Origin: Alsobacter sp046349155
GTDB lineage: Bacteria > Pseudomonadota > Alphaproteobacteria > Rhizobiales > Beijerinckiaceae
Length of the DNA: 64,000 nt
Reading direction: 5' to 3'
Assembly: GCA_046349155.1 (NCBI GenBank)
Contig: JAXMCW010000008.1
Coordinates: 45,969 to 109,968, forward strand
Positions 31,916-41,110 of the stretch are shown here, piece by piece. The notes under the pieces were generated by a model, which worked only from the letters and a program-made list of their open reading frames with translations, was not told the origin of the DNA and did no database searches. Positions within the stretch are counted from its first letter, which is position 1, and each line of letters starts with the position of its first letter. The position numbers and the translations under genes are program-made.

Positions 31916-33745
31916 ATGCGTCTTGTGCTCGAATCACGCGTGGTCCGCCTGGTGCTCGCAGCCGCCTGTCTGGTCGGCGCGCTTCTCCCGGGCCCGCAGC
32001 CCGCGGCGGCCCAGCCCAGCCATGGCATCGCCATGCACGGCGACCCCGCGCTGCCGGCCGACTTCGCCCACCTGCCCTATGCCCGGCCCGATGCGCCCAA
32101 GGGCGGCCGCATCGTGTTCGGCGTGCAGGGCACCTTCGACACGCTGAACTCCTACTCGGTTCGGGGCATCGCGGCCCAGGGCGTCTCGCCGCCGCTCGGG
32201 CTCGTCTACCAGAGCCTCATGGCGCGCTCGTGGGACGAGCCCTTCACCCTTTACGCGCAGGTGGCCCAGAGCATCGAGACGCCCGCGGACCGCAGCTCCG
32301 TGACGTTCCGCCTCGATCCGCGCGCCCGCTTCTCGGACGGCAGCCCCGTGACCGCGGACGACGTCGTCTTCACCTGGGACCTCCTCAAGCGCAAGGGCAA
32401 GCCGAGCTTCCGCAGCTGGTATTCCAAGGCCGTGAAGGTCGAGACGCCGGACCCCCACACGGTCCGCTTCGACCTCGCGGGCGCGGGCGACCGGGAACTG
32501 CCCCTGATCCTCGCGCTGATGCCCGTCTTCTCGAAGACCGCGATGGACCCCGCCCGCTTCGAGGAAACCAGCCTCGCCGTGCCGATCGGCACGGGCCCCT
32601 ACGTCGTCAGCGCCGTGAAGCCCGGCGAGAGCATCACCTTCCGCCGCATCAAGGACTGGTGGGGCGATGGCCTGCCCGCCGCCCGGGGGCTCTACAACCC
32701 CGACGAGATCCGCTTCGACTATTACCGCGACGCCAACGCCCTCTTCGAGGCCTTCAAGGGCGGGCTCTACGACGTGCGCACGGAAGACAGCCCCACCCGC
32801 TGGACCACGCAGTACGACTTCCCGGCCATCGCCGACGGCCGCGTCGTCAGGGACCCGGTCGTCGCGCGGACCCCCAAGGGCATGAACGCCTTTGTCTTCA
32901 ACACGCGCCGGCCTCTCTTCGCCGACCAGAGGGTCCGCGAGGCGCTGACCCTCCTGTTCGACTTCGACTGGGTGAACACGCACCTCTTCGGCGGCGTCTA
33001 CAAGCGCACGACGAGCTTCTTCGAGGGCTCGGACCTTGCCTCGACGGGTCGGCCCGCCTCGGCGCGCGAGCGCGAGCTCCTGGCGCCGTTTCCCGACGCC
33101 GTGTCGCCCGACATCATGGAAGGACGGTGGACGCCGCCCAGCGCCGACGGCTCGGGGCGCGACCGCGAGCGGGCGAAGCAGGCCTTGGCTCTTCTGGAGC
33201 AGGCCGGCTGGACGCTGCGCGACGGAGCGATGCGCAACGTCAAGACCGGCGAGCCGATGGTGATCGAGTTCCTCGCCTCCAGCCGCGTGCAGGAGCGCCT
33301 CGCCGTCAACTACGCGCAGGCGCTGCAGCGGCTCGGCATCACGCTGAAGGTCCGCCTCACCGACGACGTGCAATATTGGCGGCGCCTCGCGGCGTTCGAC
33401 TTTGACATGATCCAGTTCACCTGGGGCGGGACGCCATCCCCCGGCAACGAGCAGTTCAATCGCTGGGGAATGAAATCCGCGGACCGCGAGAGTTCGCTGA
33501 ACTATGCCGGCGCGAGGCTTCCGGCCATCGACGCGATGATCGACGCGATGCTAGCCGCCCGTTCGCGCGAAGACTTCGTCTCTGCGGTGCGAGCGCTCGA
33601 TCGCGTACTTCTGTCGCAGTCCTATGTGCTGCCTTTATTCAACCAACCCGAGCAATGGGTTGCGAGAACGTCTCAAGTTAAGCGCCCTAACACGACGGCT
33701 TTGTTCGGTTTTCAACCCGAAACGCTCTGGCGCGAACAGCCCTGA
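31916..33745 (+). CDS. YejA-like extracellular solute-binding protein (family 5)
   Basis: The 609-residue protein has a signal peptide (VVRLVLAAACLVGALL) and the peptide-binding family 5 features ALPADFAHLPYARPDAPKGG, FDTLNSYSVRG, YQSLMARSWDEPFTLYAQVA and FSDGSPVTADDVVFTWDLL. This resembles YejA, the binding protein of the YejABEF importer for oligopeptides and microcin C. The permease and ATPase genes are not adjacent here, so the protein works with components encoded elsewhere. The ATG at 31916 is placed at the signal peptide; upstream in-frame codons lack a plausible leader. Confidence 0.88.
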   Translation: MRLVLESRVVRLVLAAACLVGALLPGPQPAAAQPSHGIAMHGDPALPADFAHLPYARPDAPKGGRIVFGVQGTFDTLNSYSVRGIAAQGVSPPLGLVYQSLMARSWDEPFTLYAQVAQSIETPADRSSVTFRLDPRARFSDGSPVTADDVVFTWDLLKRKGKPSFRSWYSKAVKVETPDPHTVRFDLAGAGDRELPLILALMPVFSKTAMDPARFEETSLAVPIGTGPYVVSAVKPGESITFRRIKDWWGDGLPAARGLYNPDEIRFDYYRDANALFEAFKGGLYDVRTEDSPTRWTTQYDFPAIADGRVVRDPVVARTPKGMNAFVFNTRRPLFADQRVREALTLLFDFDWVNTHLFGGVYKRTTSFFEGSDLASTGRPASARERELLAPFPDAVSPDIMEGRWTPPSADGSGRDRERAKQALALLEQAGWTLRDGAMRNVKTGEPMVIEFLASSRVQERLAVNYAQALQRLGITLKVRLTDDVQYWRRLAAFDFDMIQFTWGGTPSPGNEQFNRWGMKSADRESSLNYAGARLPAIDAMIDAMLAARSREDFVSAVRALDRVLLSQSYVLPLFNQPEQWVARTSQVKRPNTTALFGFQPETLWREQP

Positions 33746-33789
33746 ATCGCGCATACTGCATCTTGCCTTAACTCAAGAAGAGCGGCGGA

Positions 33790-35094
33790 GTGAACGAGGC
33801 GCAGGATTTCGGATCCACGGGCGAGAGGACCCCTCCCTGGAGCGGTGTCACTCTGCTGGATCTGTTCGCGTCGACCGTGCAGTTCGGCGCGGCCGCCATG
33901 GCCTTCGGACAGCTTCCCATTCCCGGCGGCCGGTCGGGCGCGCAGCTCACCTATGCCCGCGCCCACGATGCGGTGGAATGCCTGCGCCATCGCCTCGAGG
34001 ATCTGGCGCTGCCCCGCAACGCCGTCGTCCTCCTCTGCCTCGGCGCGACGATCGAGGCCCCCGTTTCCGTGCTGGCCTGCCTCCGGGCGGGCCTCGTGCC
34101 TTGCCTCGTGCCGCCCACGGCGAGCGAGGAGGAGATCGCGGCGGTGATCGGAGCGAGCGGAGCCCAGGCGGCGATCTCGTGCTCGGGACTGGGCGATGTG
34201 CACCCGATCGACCAGGTCAGGGCCGCCGCGGTGGCCGGCGACGGGCCGCGCTTCCTGCTGGGCTTCGGCGAGCGTCTGCCCGCCGGCGTGATCGGCCTCG
34301 ACGAGGCCTTCACCGAGGATCGCGAGGCCGCCATGCGGGAGCCCCCGCCGGCGGCGCGCAACGCCTCGCACTCGGTCATGACCGTCGAGTTCGCGGCCGA
34401 GGGTCCCGCCCTCTTCGTGCACGACCAGGAATCGATCGTCGCCCTCGCCCTCGCGCTGGTGCTGCGCGCGGGCATGGCCTCGGGCGAGACCGTGCTCTCG
34501 ACCGTCTCGCCCATGACGCAGGCCGGGCTGGCGGTGGCCATGGCTCCCCTGCTGATCGGCGGCAGCCTGCTCCTTCAGCCGCTCTTCTCGAGCGAGGGGC
34601 TGCGCAGCGCGCTGGACCAGGCGGCCCGGTCCCACGTCGTCTGCCCCTCGCCCATCGAGGATCCGCTCGAGCGTTCGGGCCTGATGGCCGACCAGCGCCT
34701 GGCGTCCGTGATCGTCCTGCACCGGCCCCCCGTGCGCTTCGGGGCGGCCTCGCTCAGGAGCGCGCGCTGCCCGGTCGTCGACCTGCTCGCTCTGGGCGAA
34801 CGCTCGGTGCTCATGGCCCGCCGCGGCCTGGACGGCCGGGCCGCGATCAGCCTCGCCGAGGCTCGGGTGCCCGACGAGGACGGCGCGCTCGTGCTCGCCT
34901 GCCGGCAGGATTCCGCCCTGCGCATCGCGATCTCGGGCGCCAGCGTGGCCTTGCGTCTCAACGAGCGGCGGCCCGACCGCGATACGGACTGGACCCCGAC
35001 GCCCTTCGTCGCGTCCCTCGACCGTGAGGGTCAGGTTGCGACCCTCATCCGCGTGAACAACCCGCTCGACGGCTATCCCACCCCGGTCGGCTGA
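33790..35094 (+). CDS. Degenerate AMP-binding (acyl-CoA synthetase-like) protein
   Basis: The 434-residue protein resembles the N-terminal domain of the ANL adenylating superfamily: TLLDLFASTVQ start, LPIPGGRSGAQLTYARAHDA, VVLLCLGATIEAPVSVLACL and LRAGLVPCLVPP. The ATP-binding P-loop (YTSGTTGxPK) is absent, and so is the C-terminal lysine domain, so catalysis is unlikely. It begins at GTG 33790, 44 bp after the YejA-like gene, and could share its transcript. Possible roles are a binding-only paralogue or a partner of a true synthetase; neither is shown. Confidence 0.7.
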   Translation: MNEAQDFGSTGERTPPWSGVTLLDLFASTVQFGAAAMAFGQLPIPGGRSGAQLTYARAHDAVECLRHRLEDLALPRNAVVLLCLGATIEAPVSVLACLRAGLVPCLVPPTASEEEIAAVIGASGAQAAISCSGLGDVHPIDQVRAAAVAGDGPRFLLGFGERLPAGVIGLDEAFTEDREAAMREPPPAARNASHSVMTVEFAAEGPALFVHDQESIVALALALVLRAGMASGETVLSTVSPMTQAGLAVAMAPLLIGGSLLLQPLFSSEGLRSALDQAARSHVVCPSPIEDPLERSGLMADQRLASVIVLHRPPVRFGAASLRSARCPVVDLLALGERSVLMARRGLDGRAAISLAEARVPDEDGALVLACRQDSALRIAISGASVALRLNERRPDRDTDWTPTPFVASLDREGQVATLIRVNNPLDGYPTPVG

Positions 35095-35176
35095 CCCAGT
35101 CAGGAACCAGCGGCGTCCGGCGGGCTTGTTGCCGCAGGACGTGGCGTCCACCTCCCCCAGAACCCCCGGCTCCGCG

Positions 35177-35830
35177 ATGACGCAGACCTCCCAGCCTCTC
35201 ACCATCGACGTCGTGTCGGACGTCGTCTGCCCCTGGTGCTATCTCGGCCGCGGCCGGCTGATGGCCGCGCTCGCCTCCCGGCCCGATGTCGAGAGCGTCG
35301 TCCGCTGGCGGCCCTTCCAGCTCGATCCGACGATCCCGGCCGGCGGCCTCGACCGGAAGGACTACATGCGGCGGAAGTTCGGCTCGCTCGACCGGCTGGC
35401 CCCCGTGCACGAGCGACTGGAGGCCCTGGGCTCGGACCTCGGCATTCGCTTCGCGTTCGACGCGATACAACGATCACCCAACACGCTGGACGCGCATCGC
35501 CTCATCCGGCTGGCCGCCGCCACGGGACAGCAGGACGCCCTCGTGGCGAAGCTGTTCGCCGCCTATTTCGAGCAAGGCAAGGACATCGGCGACCCCGCCA
35601 TCCTGCGGGATGTCGCCGCCGAGGCCGGCCTCGCGGCGGCCGAGGTCGAGAGCCTGCTCGCGGGTGACGCGCTGGCCGAGGACGTGCGCCGGGAGATCGA
35701 CATGGCGCGCGAGCTCGGCATCCAGGGCGTGCCCTTCTTCATCTTCGGCGGCAGCCATGCCGTCTCGGGCGCGGAGACGCCCGAGGTGCTGGCGAGCGCC
35801 ATCGACCAGGCGCGCGCCGCCCAGGCCTGA
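35177..35830 (+). CDS. DsbA-family oxidoreductase (FrnE-like)
   Basis: The 217-residue cytoplasmic thioredoxin-fold protein has the CxxC active site in DVVSDVVCPWCYLGRGRL. It shows the FrnE/HCCA-isomerase insert (WRPFQLDPTIPAGGLDRKDY) and the cis-Pro loop GIQGVPFFIFGG. No signal peptide is present. FrnE-like proteins act as disulfide isomerases or in oxidative-stress responses. The ATG at 35177 directly precedes the homologous part. It converges with mfd. Confidence 0.9.
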   Translation: MTQTSQPLTIDVVSDVVCPWCYLGRGRLMAALASRPDVESVVRWRPFQLDPTIPAGGLDRKDYMRRKFGSLDRLAPVHERLEALGSDLGIRFAFDAIQRSPNTLDAHRLIRLAAATGQQDALVAKLFAAYFEQGKDIGDPAILRDVAAEAGLAAAEVESLLAGDALAEDVRREIDMARELGIQGVPFFIFGGSHAVSGAETPEVLASAIDQARAAQA

Positions 35831-35852
35831 CCGACGCGAGCCGGGACGCGCG

Positions 35853-38800
35853 TCAGGCGGCCTTCTTGCGCTCGGCGATCTGCGCGAGGTTTCGCAGGAT
35901 GACGGTGGTGCCCTTCAGGCGCTCCTCGGGATCGTCGAAGTCGCGGATGAAAACGATCCGCATGTCGGGCCGCACCTTGGCGAGCGAGCCCTGCTCGCCG
36001 ACATAGCGCACCAGCCCCTCGGGATTGGCGAAGGCGTTGTCGCGGAACGACACGATGACGCCCTTGGGTCCGGCATCGACCTTCTCGACATTGGCCCGCC
36101 GGCACAGGGCCTTGATGCCGACGATGGCGAGGAGCTGCTTCACCTCCTCCGGCAGCGGCCCGAAGCGGTCGACGAGCTCGGCCCCGAAGCCGTTGATCGC
36201 CTCGTCCGTGTCGAGCGAGGACAACCGCTTGTAGAGGCCGAGGCGCAGGTGCAGGTCCGGCACGTAGTCCTCTGGGATCATCACCGGCGTGCCGATGGTG
36301 ATCGAGGGCGACCACTGCGTGTCCGCCGCGTCGTCCTCGATGCCGGCCTTCAGCGAGGCGACGGCCTCCTCCAGCATCTGCTGGTAGAGCTCGTAGCCGA
36401 CCTCCTTGATGTGGCCCGACTGCTCGTCCCCGAGCAGGTTGCCGGCGCCGCGAATGTCGAGGTCGTGCGAGGCGAGCTGGAAGCCGGCGCCCAGCGTGTC
36501 GAGCGATTGCAGGACCTTGAGCCTACGCTCCGCCTGCGCCGTCAGGGTCCGGTTCGGCGGCACGGTGAACAGCGCGTAGGCCCGCGTCTTGCCGCGGCCG
36601 ACGCGGCCGCGCAGCTGGTAGAGCTGGCCGAGGCCGAACATGTCTGCCCGGTGCACGATCAGCGTGTTGGCGGTGGGAATGTCGAGGCCCGACTCCACGA
36701 TGGCGGTCGACAGGAGGATGTCGTACTTGCCGTCGTAGAAAGCCGTCATCACCTGCTCGAGCTCGGTCGCGGCGAGCTGGCCGTGGGCGATGGCCACCTT
36801 GGCCTCCGGCACCTCGGCCTCCAGGAACGCCTTGACCTCCCCGATATCCTCGATGCGCGGGCACACGAAGAAGCTCTGCCCGCCGCGATAGCGCTCGCGC
36901 AGCAGGGCCTCGCGGATCACGAGCGGATCGAAGGGGGTCACGAAGGTGCGCACCGCGAGCCGGTCCACGGGCGGCGTCGCGATGATCGACAGCTCGCGCA
37001 CGCCGGTGAGCGCCAGTTGCAGGGTCCGCGGGATCGGCGTCGCCGACAGCGTGAGCACGTGGATCTCCGCGCGCAGCTCCTTGAGCCTCTCCTTGTGGCC
37101 GACGCCGAAATGCTGCTCCTCGTCCACGATGAGCAGCGCCAGGTCCTTGAACTGGATGGCCTTTCCCAGGAGGGCGTGGGTGCCCACCACGATGTCGACG
37201 GTGCCGTCGGCCAGCCCGGCCTTGACGGCCTTGAGCTCCGCGGCGGGCACGAAGCGCGACGCCTGCGCGACCTTGATCGGCAGGCCGTGGAAGCGCTCGG
37301 AGAAGGTCTTGAAGTGCTGGCGCGCCAGCAGCGTGGTCGGCACCACCACCGCGACCTGGCGCCCCGCCATCGCCGCCGCGAAGGCCGCCCGCAGCGCCAC
37401 CTCGGTCTTGCCGAAGCCGACGTCGCCGCAGATCAGGCGGTCCATGGGCCGGCCGGAATTCAGGTCGTCCAGCACCTGGTCGATGGCGTTCTGCTGGTCT
37501 TCCGTCTCGTCATAGGGGAAGCGGGCCGAGAACTCGTCGTAGAGGCCCTCGGCCGGCGCGAGGCGCGGGGCCTCGCGCAACGCCCGGGCGGCGGCCACCT
37601 TGATGAGGGCGTGCGCCATCTCGCGGATGCGTTCCTTGAGCTTGGCCTTGCGCGCCTGCCAGGCGCCGCCGCCGAGCCTGTCGAGCGCGACCTCCGTCTC
37701 CTCCGAGCCGTAGCGGGACAGAAGCTCGATGTTCTCCACCGGCAGGAACAGCTTGTCCCCGCCGGCATAGTGGATCTCGAGGCAGTCATGCGGCGCGCCG
37801 GCCGCATCGATGGTCTTCAGCCCCACGAAGCGGCCGATGCCGTGGTCGACATGGACGACGAGGTCGCCCTGCGTGAGGCTGCCCACCTCCGCGATGAAGT
37901 CCTGGGGCCGCTTGGTCTTGCGGCCCCGCCGCACCAGGCGGTCGCCGAGCACGTCCTGTTCGGCGACGACGGCGAGGTCCTCGGTCTCGAAGCCGTGCTC
38001 CATGCCCCACACGGCGTAGGTCGCGACATTGCGCGGCTGCGCCATGGCGTGGGCCAACTGCGAGACGTTGACGCCGCCCTTGAGGCCATGGTCGCCCAGG
38101 ACATGCGCGAAGCGCTCGCGCGAGCCTTCCGTCCAGGCGGTGACGATGACGCGCTTGCCGTCCTTCTGCAGCGCCTGGATGTGCGACACCGCGGCGTCGA
38201 ACACGTTGGCCGAACCCTGCTCGCCCTCTTGCGCGCGCTCCGCGGCGAAGCTGCGGCCCTGCCGCCCGCCCGCGTCGATCACGGGCCGGTCGGGCGTGTC
38301 GGGCTGCGCGAAGGGTGTCAGGCGGACCGCGGTCGCTCCGGACAGCCGCTCCGCCCATTCCTGCGGAGCGAGGTACAGCGCGTCGGGCGCGAGCGGCATG
38401 TAGGGCGGGGCCCCCTGCCCCAGCTTCTCGGCCGGCGGCTTGTCGAGCGCCGCCTTGCGGGCGTCGTAGTAGTCCTTGATCTGGGCGAGCCGCTCCCCGG
38501 CGGCGTCCTCTGCGAGCGGATCCATGAGGACCGGGGCGCCGTCGAGGTAGTCGAACAGGGTGTCGAGCCCCTCGTGGAAGAGCGGCAGCCAGTGCTCCAA
38601 GCCGGGGTGGCGGCGGCCCTCGCTCACGGCCTCGTAGAGCGTGTCCTCGCGGGTCGCGGCCCCGAAAAGCGAGATGTAGCTCTGCCGGAAGCGCTTGATC
38701 GTCTCGGTCGTGAGCTGCACCTCGCTCATCGGAACGAGGTCGAGCGCGCGCAGCTGGCCGACCGTGCGCTGGGTCTCGGGGTCGAAGCTGCGGATGGATT

Positions 38801-39416
38801 CCAGCGTGTCGCCGAAGAAGTCGAGCCTCACGGGCAGCGGCAGGCCGGGCGCATAGAGGTCGACGATGCCGCCGCGCACGGCATATTCGCCGGTCTCGCG
38901 CACGGTCGAGGTGCGCAGGAACCCATTGTTCTCCAGCCACTGCGCCAGCTCCTGCGTGTCGACGAGGTTGCCGGGCGCGGCCGAAAAGCTCTCGCCGGCT
39001 ACCCGCCGGCGCGCAGGCACGCGCTGCAGGACGCTGTTGACCGTCGTGAGCAGGATGCGCGGCTTGTCCTCCCCCGAGCGGGAACGGGCGAGGCGCGAGA
39101 GCACCGTCATGCGCCGCGCGGCGATGGCGGCATTGGGCGACACGCGGTCATAGGGCTGGCAGTCCCAGGCCGGCAGCGACAGCACCTCGATGTCCTGCGC
39201 CACGAAGGCAAGTCCGTTCTCGAGCAGGGACAGGCGCTGGCCGTCGCGCGCCACCACCATCATGACCGCCGGCCGCTGCGCGGCGGCGCGGGCGGCGAGG
39301 CGCGCGAGATCGGCGATCAGCACCGCGTCGAACCCGTCCGGGACCGAGGCGATGGTGAAGGGCTTGCTGCGGCCGATCAGGTCGGCGGCGCGATCCAGGG
39401 GACGGGACTTGGCCAT
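35853..39416 (-). CDS. mfd: Transcription-repair coupling factor Mfd
   Basis: The 1187-residue DNA translocase removes stalled RNA polymerase and recruits UvrA. Domains in order are a UvrB-like N-terminus (residues 20-350), a CarD-like RNA-polymerase-interaction domain near 490-560 (LTQGDLVVHVDHGIGRFVGL), the helicase motor (Walker A ICGDVGFGKTEVALRAAFAA; DEEQ box LLIVDEEQHFGVGHKE; later QLRGRVGRGKTRAYALF), and the C-terminal TRCF domain. Length and motif order match full-length family members. The ATG at 39416 fits the start. It follows sdhE on the same strand, a common pairing in alphaproteobacteria. Confidence 0.97.
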   Translation of the reverse strand: MAKSRPLDRAADLIGRSKPFTIASVPDGFDAVLIADLARLAARAAAQRPAVMMVVARDGQRLSLLENGLAFVAQDIEVLSLPAWDCQPYDRVSPNAAIAARRMTVLSRLARSRSGEDKPRILLTTVNSVLQRVPARRRVAGESFSAAPGNLVDTQELAQWLENNGFLRTSTVRETGEYAVRGGIVDLYAPGLPLPVRLDFFGDTLESIRSFDPETQRTVGQLRALDLVPMSEVQLTTETIKRFRQSYISLFGAATREDTLYEAVSEGRRHPGLEHWLPLFHEGLDTLFDYLDGAPVLMDPLAEDAAGERLAQIKDYYDARKAALDKPPAEKLGQGAPPYMPLAPDALYLAPQEWAERLSGATAVRLTPFAQPDTPDRPVIDAGGRQGRSFAAERAQEGEQGSANVFDAAVSHIQALQKDGKRVIVTAWTEGSRERFAHVLGDHGLKGGVNVSQLAHAMAQPRNVATYAVWGMEHGFETEDLAVVAEQDVLGDRLVRRGRKTKRPQDFIAEVGSLTQGDLVVHVDHGIGRFVGLKTIDAAGAPHDCLEIHYAGGDKLFLPVENIELLSRYGSEETEVALDRLGGGAWQARKAKLKERIREMAHALIKVAAARALREAPRLAPAEGLYDEFSARFPYDETEDQQNAIDQVLDDLNSGRPMDRLICGDVGFGKTEVALRAAFAAAMAGRQVAVVVPTTLLARQHFKTFSERFHGLPIKVAQASRFVPAAELKAVKAGLADGTVDIVVGTHALLGKAIQFKDLALLIVDEEQHFGVGHKERLKELRAEIHVLTLSATPIPRTLQLALTGVRELSIIATPPVDRLAVRTFVTPFDPLVIREALLRERYRGGQSFFVCPRIEDIGEVKAFLEAEVPEAKVAIAHGQLAATELEQVMTAFYDGKYDILLSTAIVESGLDIPTANTLIVHRADMFGLGQLYQLRGRVGRGKTRAYALFTVPPNRTLTAQAERRLKVLQSLDTLGAGFQLASHDLDIRGAGNLLGDEQSGHIKEVGYELYQQMLEEAVASLKAGIEDDAADTQWSPSITIGTPVMIPEDYVPDLHLRLGLYKRLSSLDTDEAINGFGAELVDRFGPLPEEVKQLLAIVGIKALCRRANVEKVDAGPKGVIVSFRDNAFANPEGLVRYVGEQGSLAKVRPDMRIVFIRDFDDPEERLKGTTVILRNLAQIAERKKAA

Positions 39417-39499
39417 GGCACGGAGAATTCGCGAAAAGCGGACGGGTTCGGCCGGGGGCGACCGACGGGCGGCGGTCGCGGCCCTCGGGCCGCGGCGGC

Positions 39500-39796
39500 T
39501 CAGACGTGGATCGGACCGAGATGCGTGTGGAACGCCTTGAGCTTGCGGAAGACCGGAAGGTCATAGTTCGCCGGCGTCTCCGCCTCTCCGGTGAGCCAGC
39601 TCAGGAGATCGCGGTCCGGCACCTCGATGAGCCTCTCGAACTCGTCGAGTTCGCCCTCGTCGAGCGCGCCGATCTGGGCGTCGCAGAACTGGCCCATGAT
39701 CAGGTCCATCTCCCGCATGCCCCTGTGCCAGGCCCTGAAGAGGATGCGCCGGCGGCGGGGGTCGAGATCGGCGCTCGAGCGCTGGGTGCCTGTCAT
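39500..39796 (-). CDS. sdhE: Succinate dehydrogenase assembly factor SdhE
   Basis: The 98-residue protein of the SdhE/Sdh5 family helps insert FAD into succinate dehydrogenase. The signature RILFRAWHRGMREMDLIMGQ carries the RGxxE motif needed for flavinylation, followed by EFERLIEVPDRDLLSWLTGE. The start at ATG 39796 is chosen because the homology begins shortly after; an upstream in-frame start has no ribosome-binding site. It lies 83 bp upstream of mfd. Confidence 0.93.
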   Translation of the reverse strand: MTGTQRSSADLDPRRRRILFRAWHRGMREMDLIMGQFCDAQIGALDEGELDEFERLIEVPDRDLLSWLTGEAETPANYDLPVFRKLKAFHTHLGPIHV

Positions 39797-39937
39797 GGCG
39801 GGGCCTCGTGGTCGTCGGTTCGGTGTCGAGGGCGGGTATATAGGGGGAACGCGGCGAAGGGGAGCACCCAATTTTCCCCTCCGCGCCTGCGCCGCCCCCG
39901 GCCGGCGCCGGCAGCGCTCCCGTCCGCACGGGCGTCT

Positions 39938-41110
39938 CTACGGCGCCGGCACGTCGCCTCTCGCCCAGCCCTCCTTCACGCCCGCCACATGGTCGGCGAA
40001 GCGGCCTTCGGCGATGGAGTGGCGCAGGCCAGCCATGAGGTCCTGGTAGTAGGCGAGGTTCACCCAGGTGAGCAGCATCATGCCCAGGATCTCGCCGGCC
40101 TTGACGAGGTGGTGCAGGTAGGCGCGGCTATAGTCGCGCGCCGCCGGGCAGGCGGACTCGGGGTCGAGCGGGCGCGGATCGTCCGCATGGCGGGCATTGC
40201 GCAGGTTCACCTTGCCGAAGCGCGTATAGGCGAGGCCGTGGCGTCCGGCGCGCGTGGGCATCACGCAATCGAACATGTCGACGCCGCGCCGCACGGATTC
40301 GACGATGTCGTCGGGCGTCCCCACCCCCATGAGGTAGCGTGGCTTGCCGGCCGGAAGCAGGGGCTCCACCACGTCGATCATGGCGAGCATCACGTCCTGC
40401 GGCTCGCCGACGGCGAGGCCGCCGATCGAATAGCCCTTGAGGTCGAGGTCGACCAGCGCGCGGGCGCTGCGCTCGCGCAGGCGCTCCACCGCCCCGCCCT
40501 GCACGATGCCGTACATCGCCTTGCCGGGCTGGTCGCCGAAGGCGGCCCTGGAACGCTCGGCCCAGCGCAGGCTGAGCTCCATGGCGCGCTCGGCCTCGGC
40601 GTCGCTGCAGGGCAGCTTCACGCATTCATCGAGCTGCATCTGGATGTCCGAGCCCAGCAGGCCCTGGATCTCGATGGACCGCTCGGGCGTCAGGACGTGA
40701 GCCGAGCCGTCGATGTGGGACTGAAAGGTGACGCCGGTCTCGTCGAGCTTGCGCAGTTGCGCCAGGGACATGACCTGGAAGCCGCCGGAATCCGTCAGGA
40801 TCGGAAAGGGCCAGTTCATGAACGTATGCAGGCCGCCGAGCTTCGCCACCCGTTCCGCGCCGGGGCGAAGCATCAGGTGGTACGTATTGCCGAGCACGAC
40901 GTCGGCGCCGAGCGCCTTCACCTGCTCGGGATACATGGCCTTGACGGTGGCGGCGGTGCCCACGGGCATGAAGGCGGGCGTGCGGATGACCCCGCGGGGC
41001 ATTCGGATCTGGCCCGTCCGGGCGCGCCCGTCGGTTGCGCTCACCGCGAAACTGAACGCCGTGGTGGCGGGGGCGGCGGCGACGGATGTCGCGGCGACGG
41101 GGCTGGTCAT
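39938..41110 (-). CDS. tgt: tRNA-guanine transglycosylase Tgt with eroded zinc site
   Basis: The 390-residue TIM-barrel enzyme exchanges guanine-34 for preQ1 in tRNAs with a GUN anticodon. The active-site parts are intact: LTDSGGFQVMSLAQLRKLDE, GGLAVGEPQDVMLAMIDVVE and the nucleophile region DMFDCVMPTRAGRHG. The zinc-binding site is not. The usual CxCxxC before YSRAYLHHL reads SACPAAR, keeping only the middle Cys, and the distal His (THNL) reads TWVNL. Its ATG overlaps the TGA of queA (ATGA), so the two queuosine genes are translationally coupled. Confidence 0.95.
   Translation of the reverse strand: MTSPVAATSVAAAPATTAFSFAVSATDGRARTGQIRMPRGVIRTPAFMPVGTAATVKAMYPEQVKALGADVVLGNTYHLMLRPGAERVAKLGGLHTFMNWPFPILTDSGGFQVMSLAQLRKLDETGVTFQSHIDGSAHVLTPERSIEIQGLLGSDIQMQLDECVKLPCSDAEAERAMELSLRWAERSRAAFGDQPGKAMYGIVQGGAVERLRERSARALVDLDLKGYSIGGLAVGEPQDVMLAMIDVVEPLLPAGKPRYLMGVGTPDDIVESVRRGVDMFDCVMPTRAGRHGLAYTRFGKVNLRNARHADDPRPLDPESACPAARDYSRAYLHHLVKAGEILGMMLLTWVNLAYYQDLMAGLRHSIAEGRFADHVAGVKEGWARGDVPAP

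Noticed and set aside
35286..39566. 1426-codon plus-strand frame opposite mfd
   Set aside because: It is the shadow of the GC-rich mfd gene; the protein is low-complexity and mfd on the other strand has full motif support.
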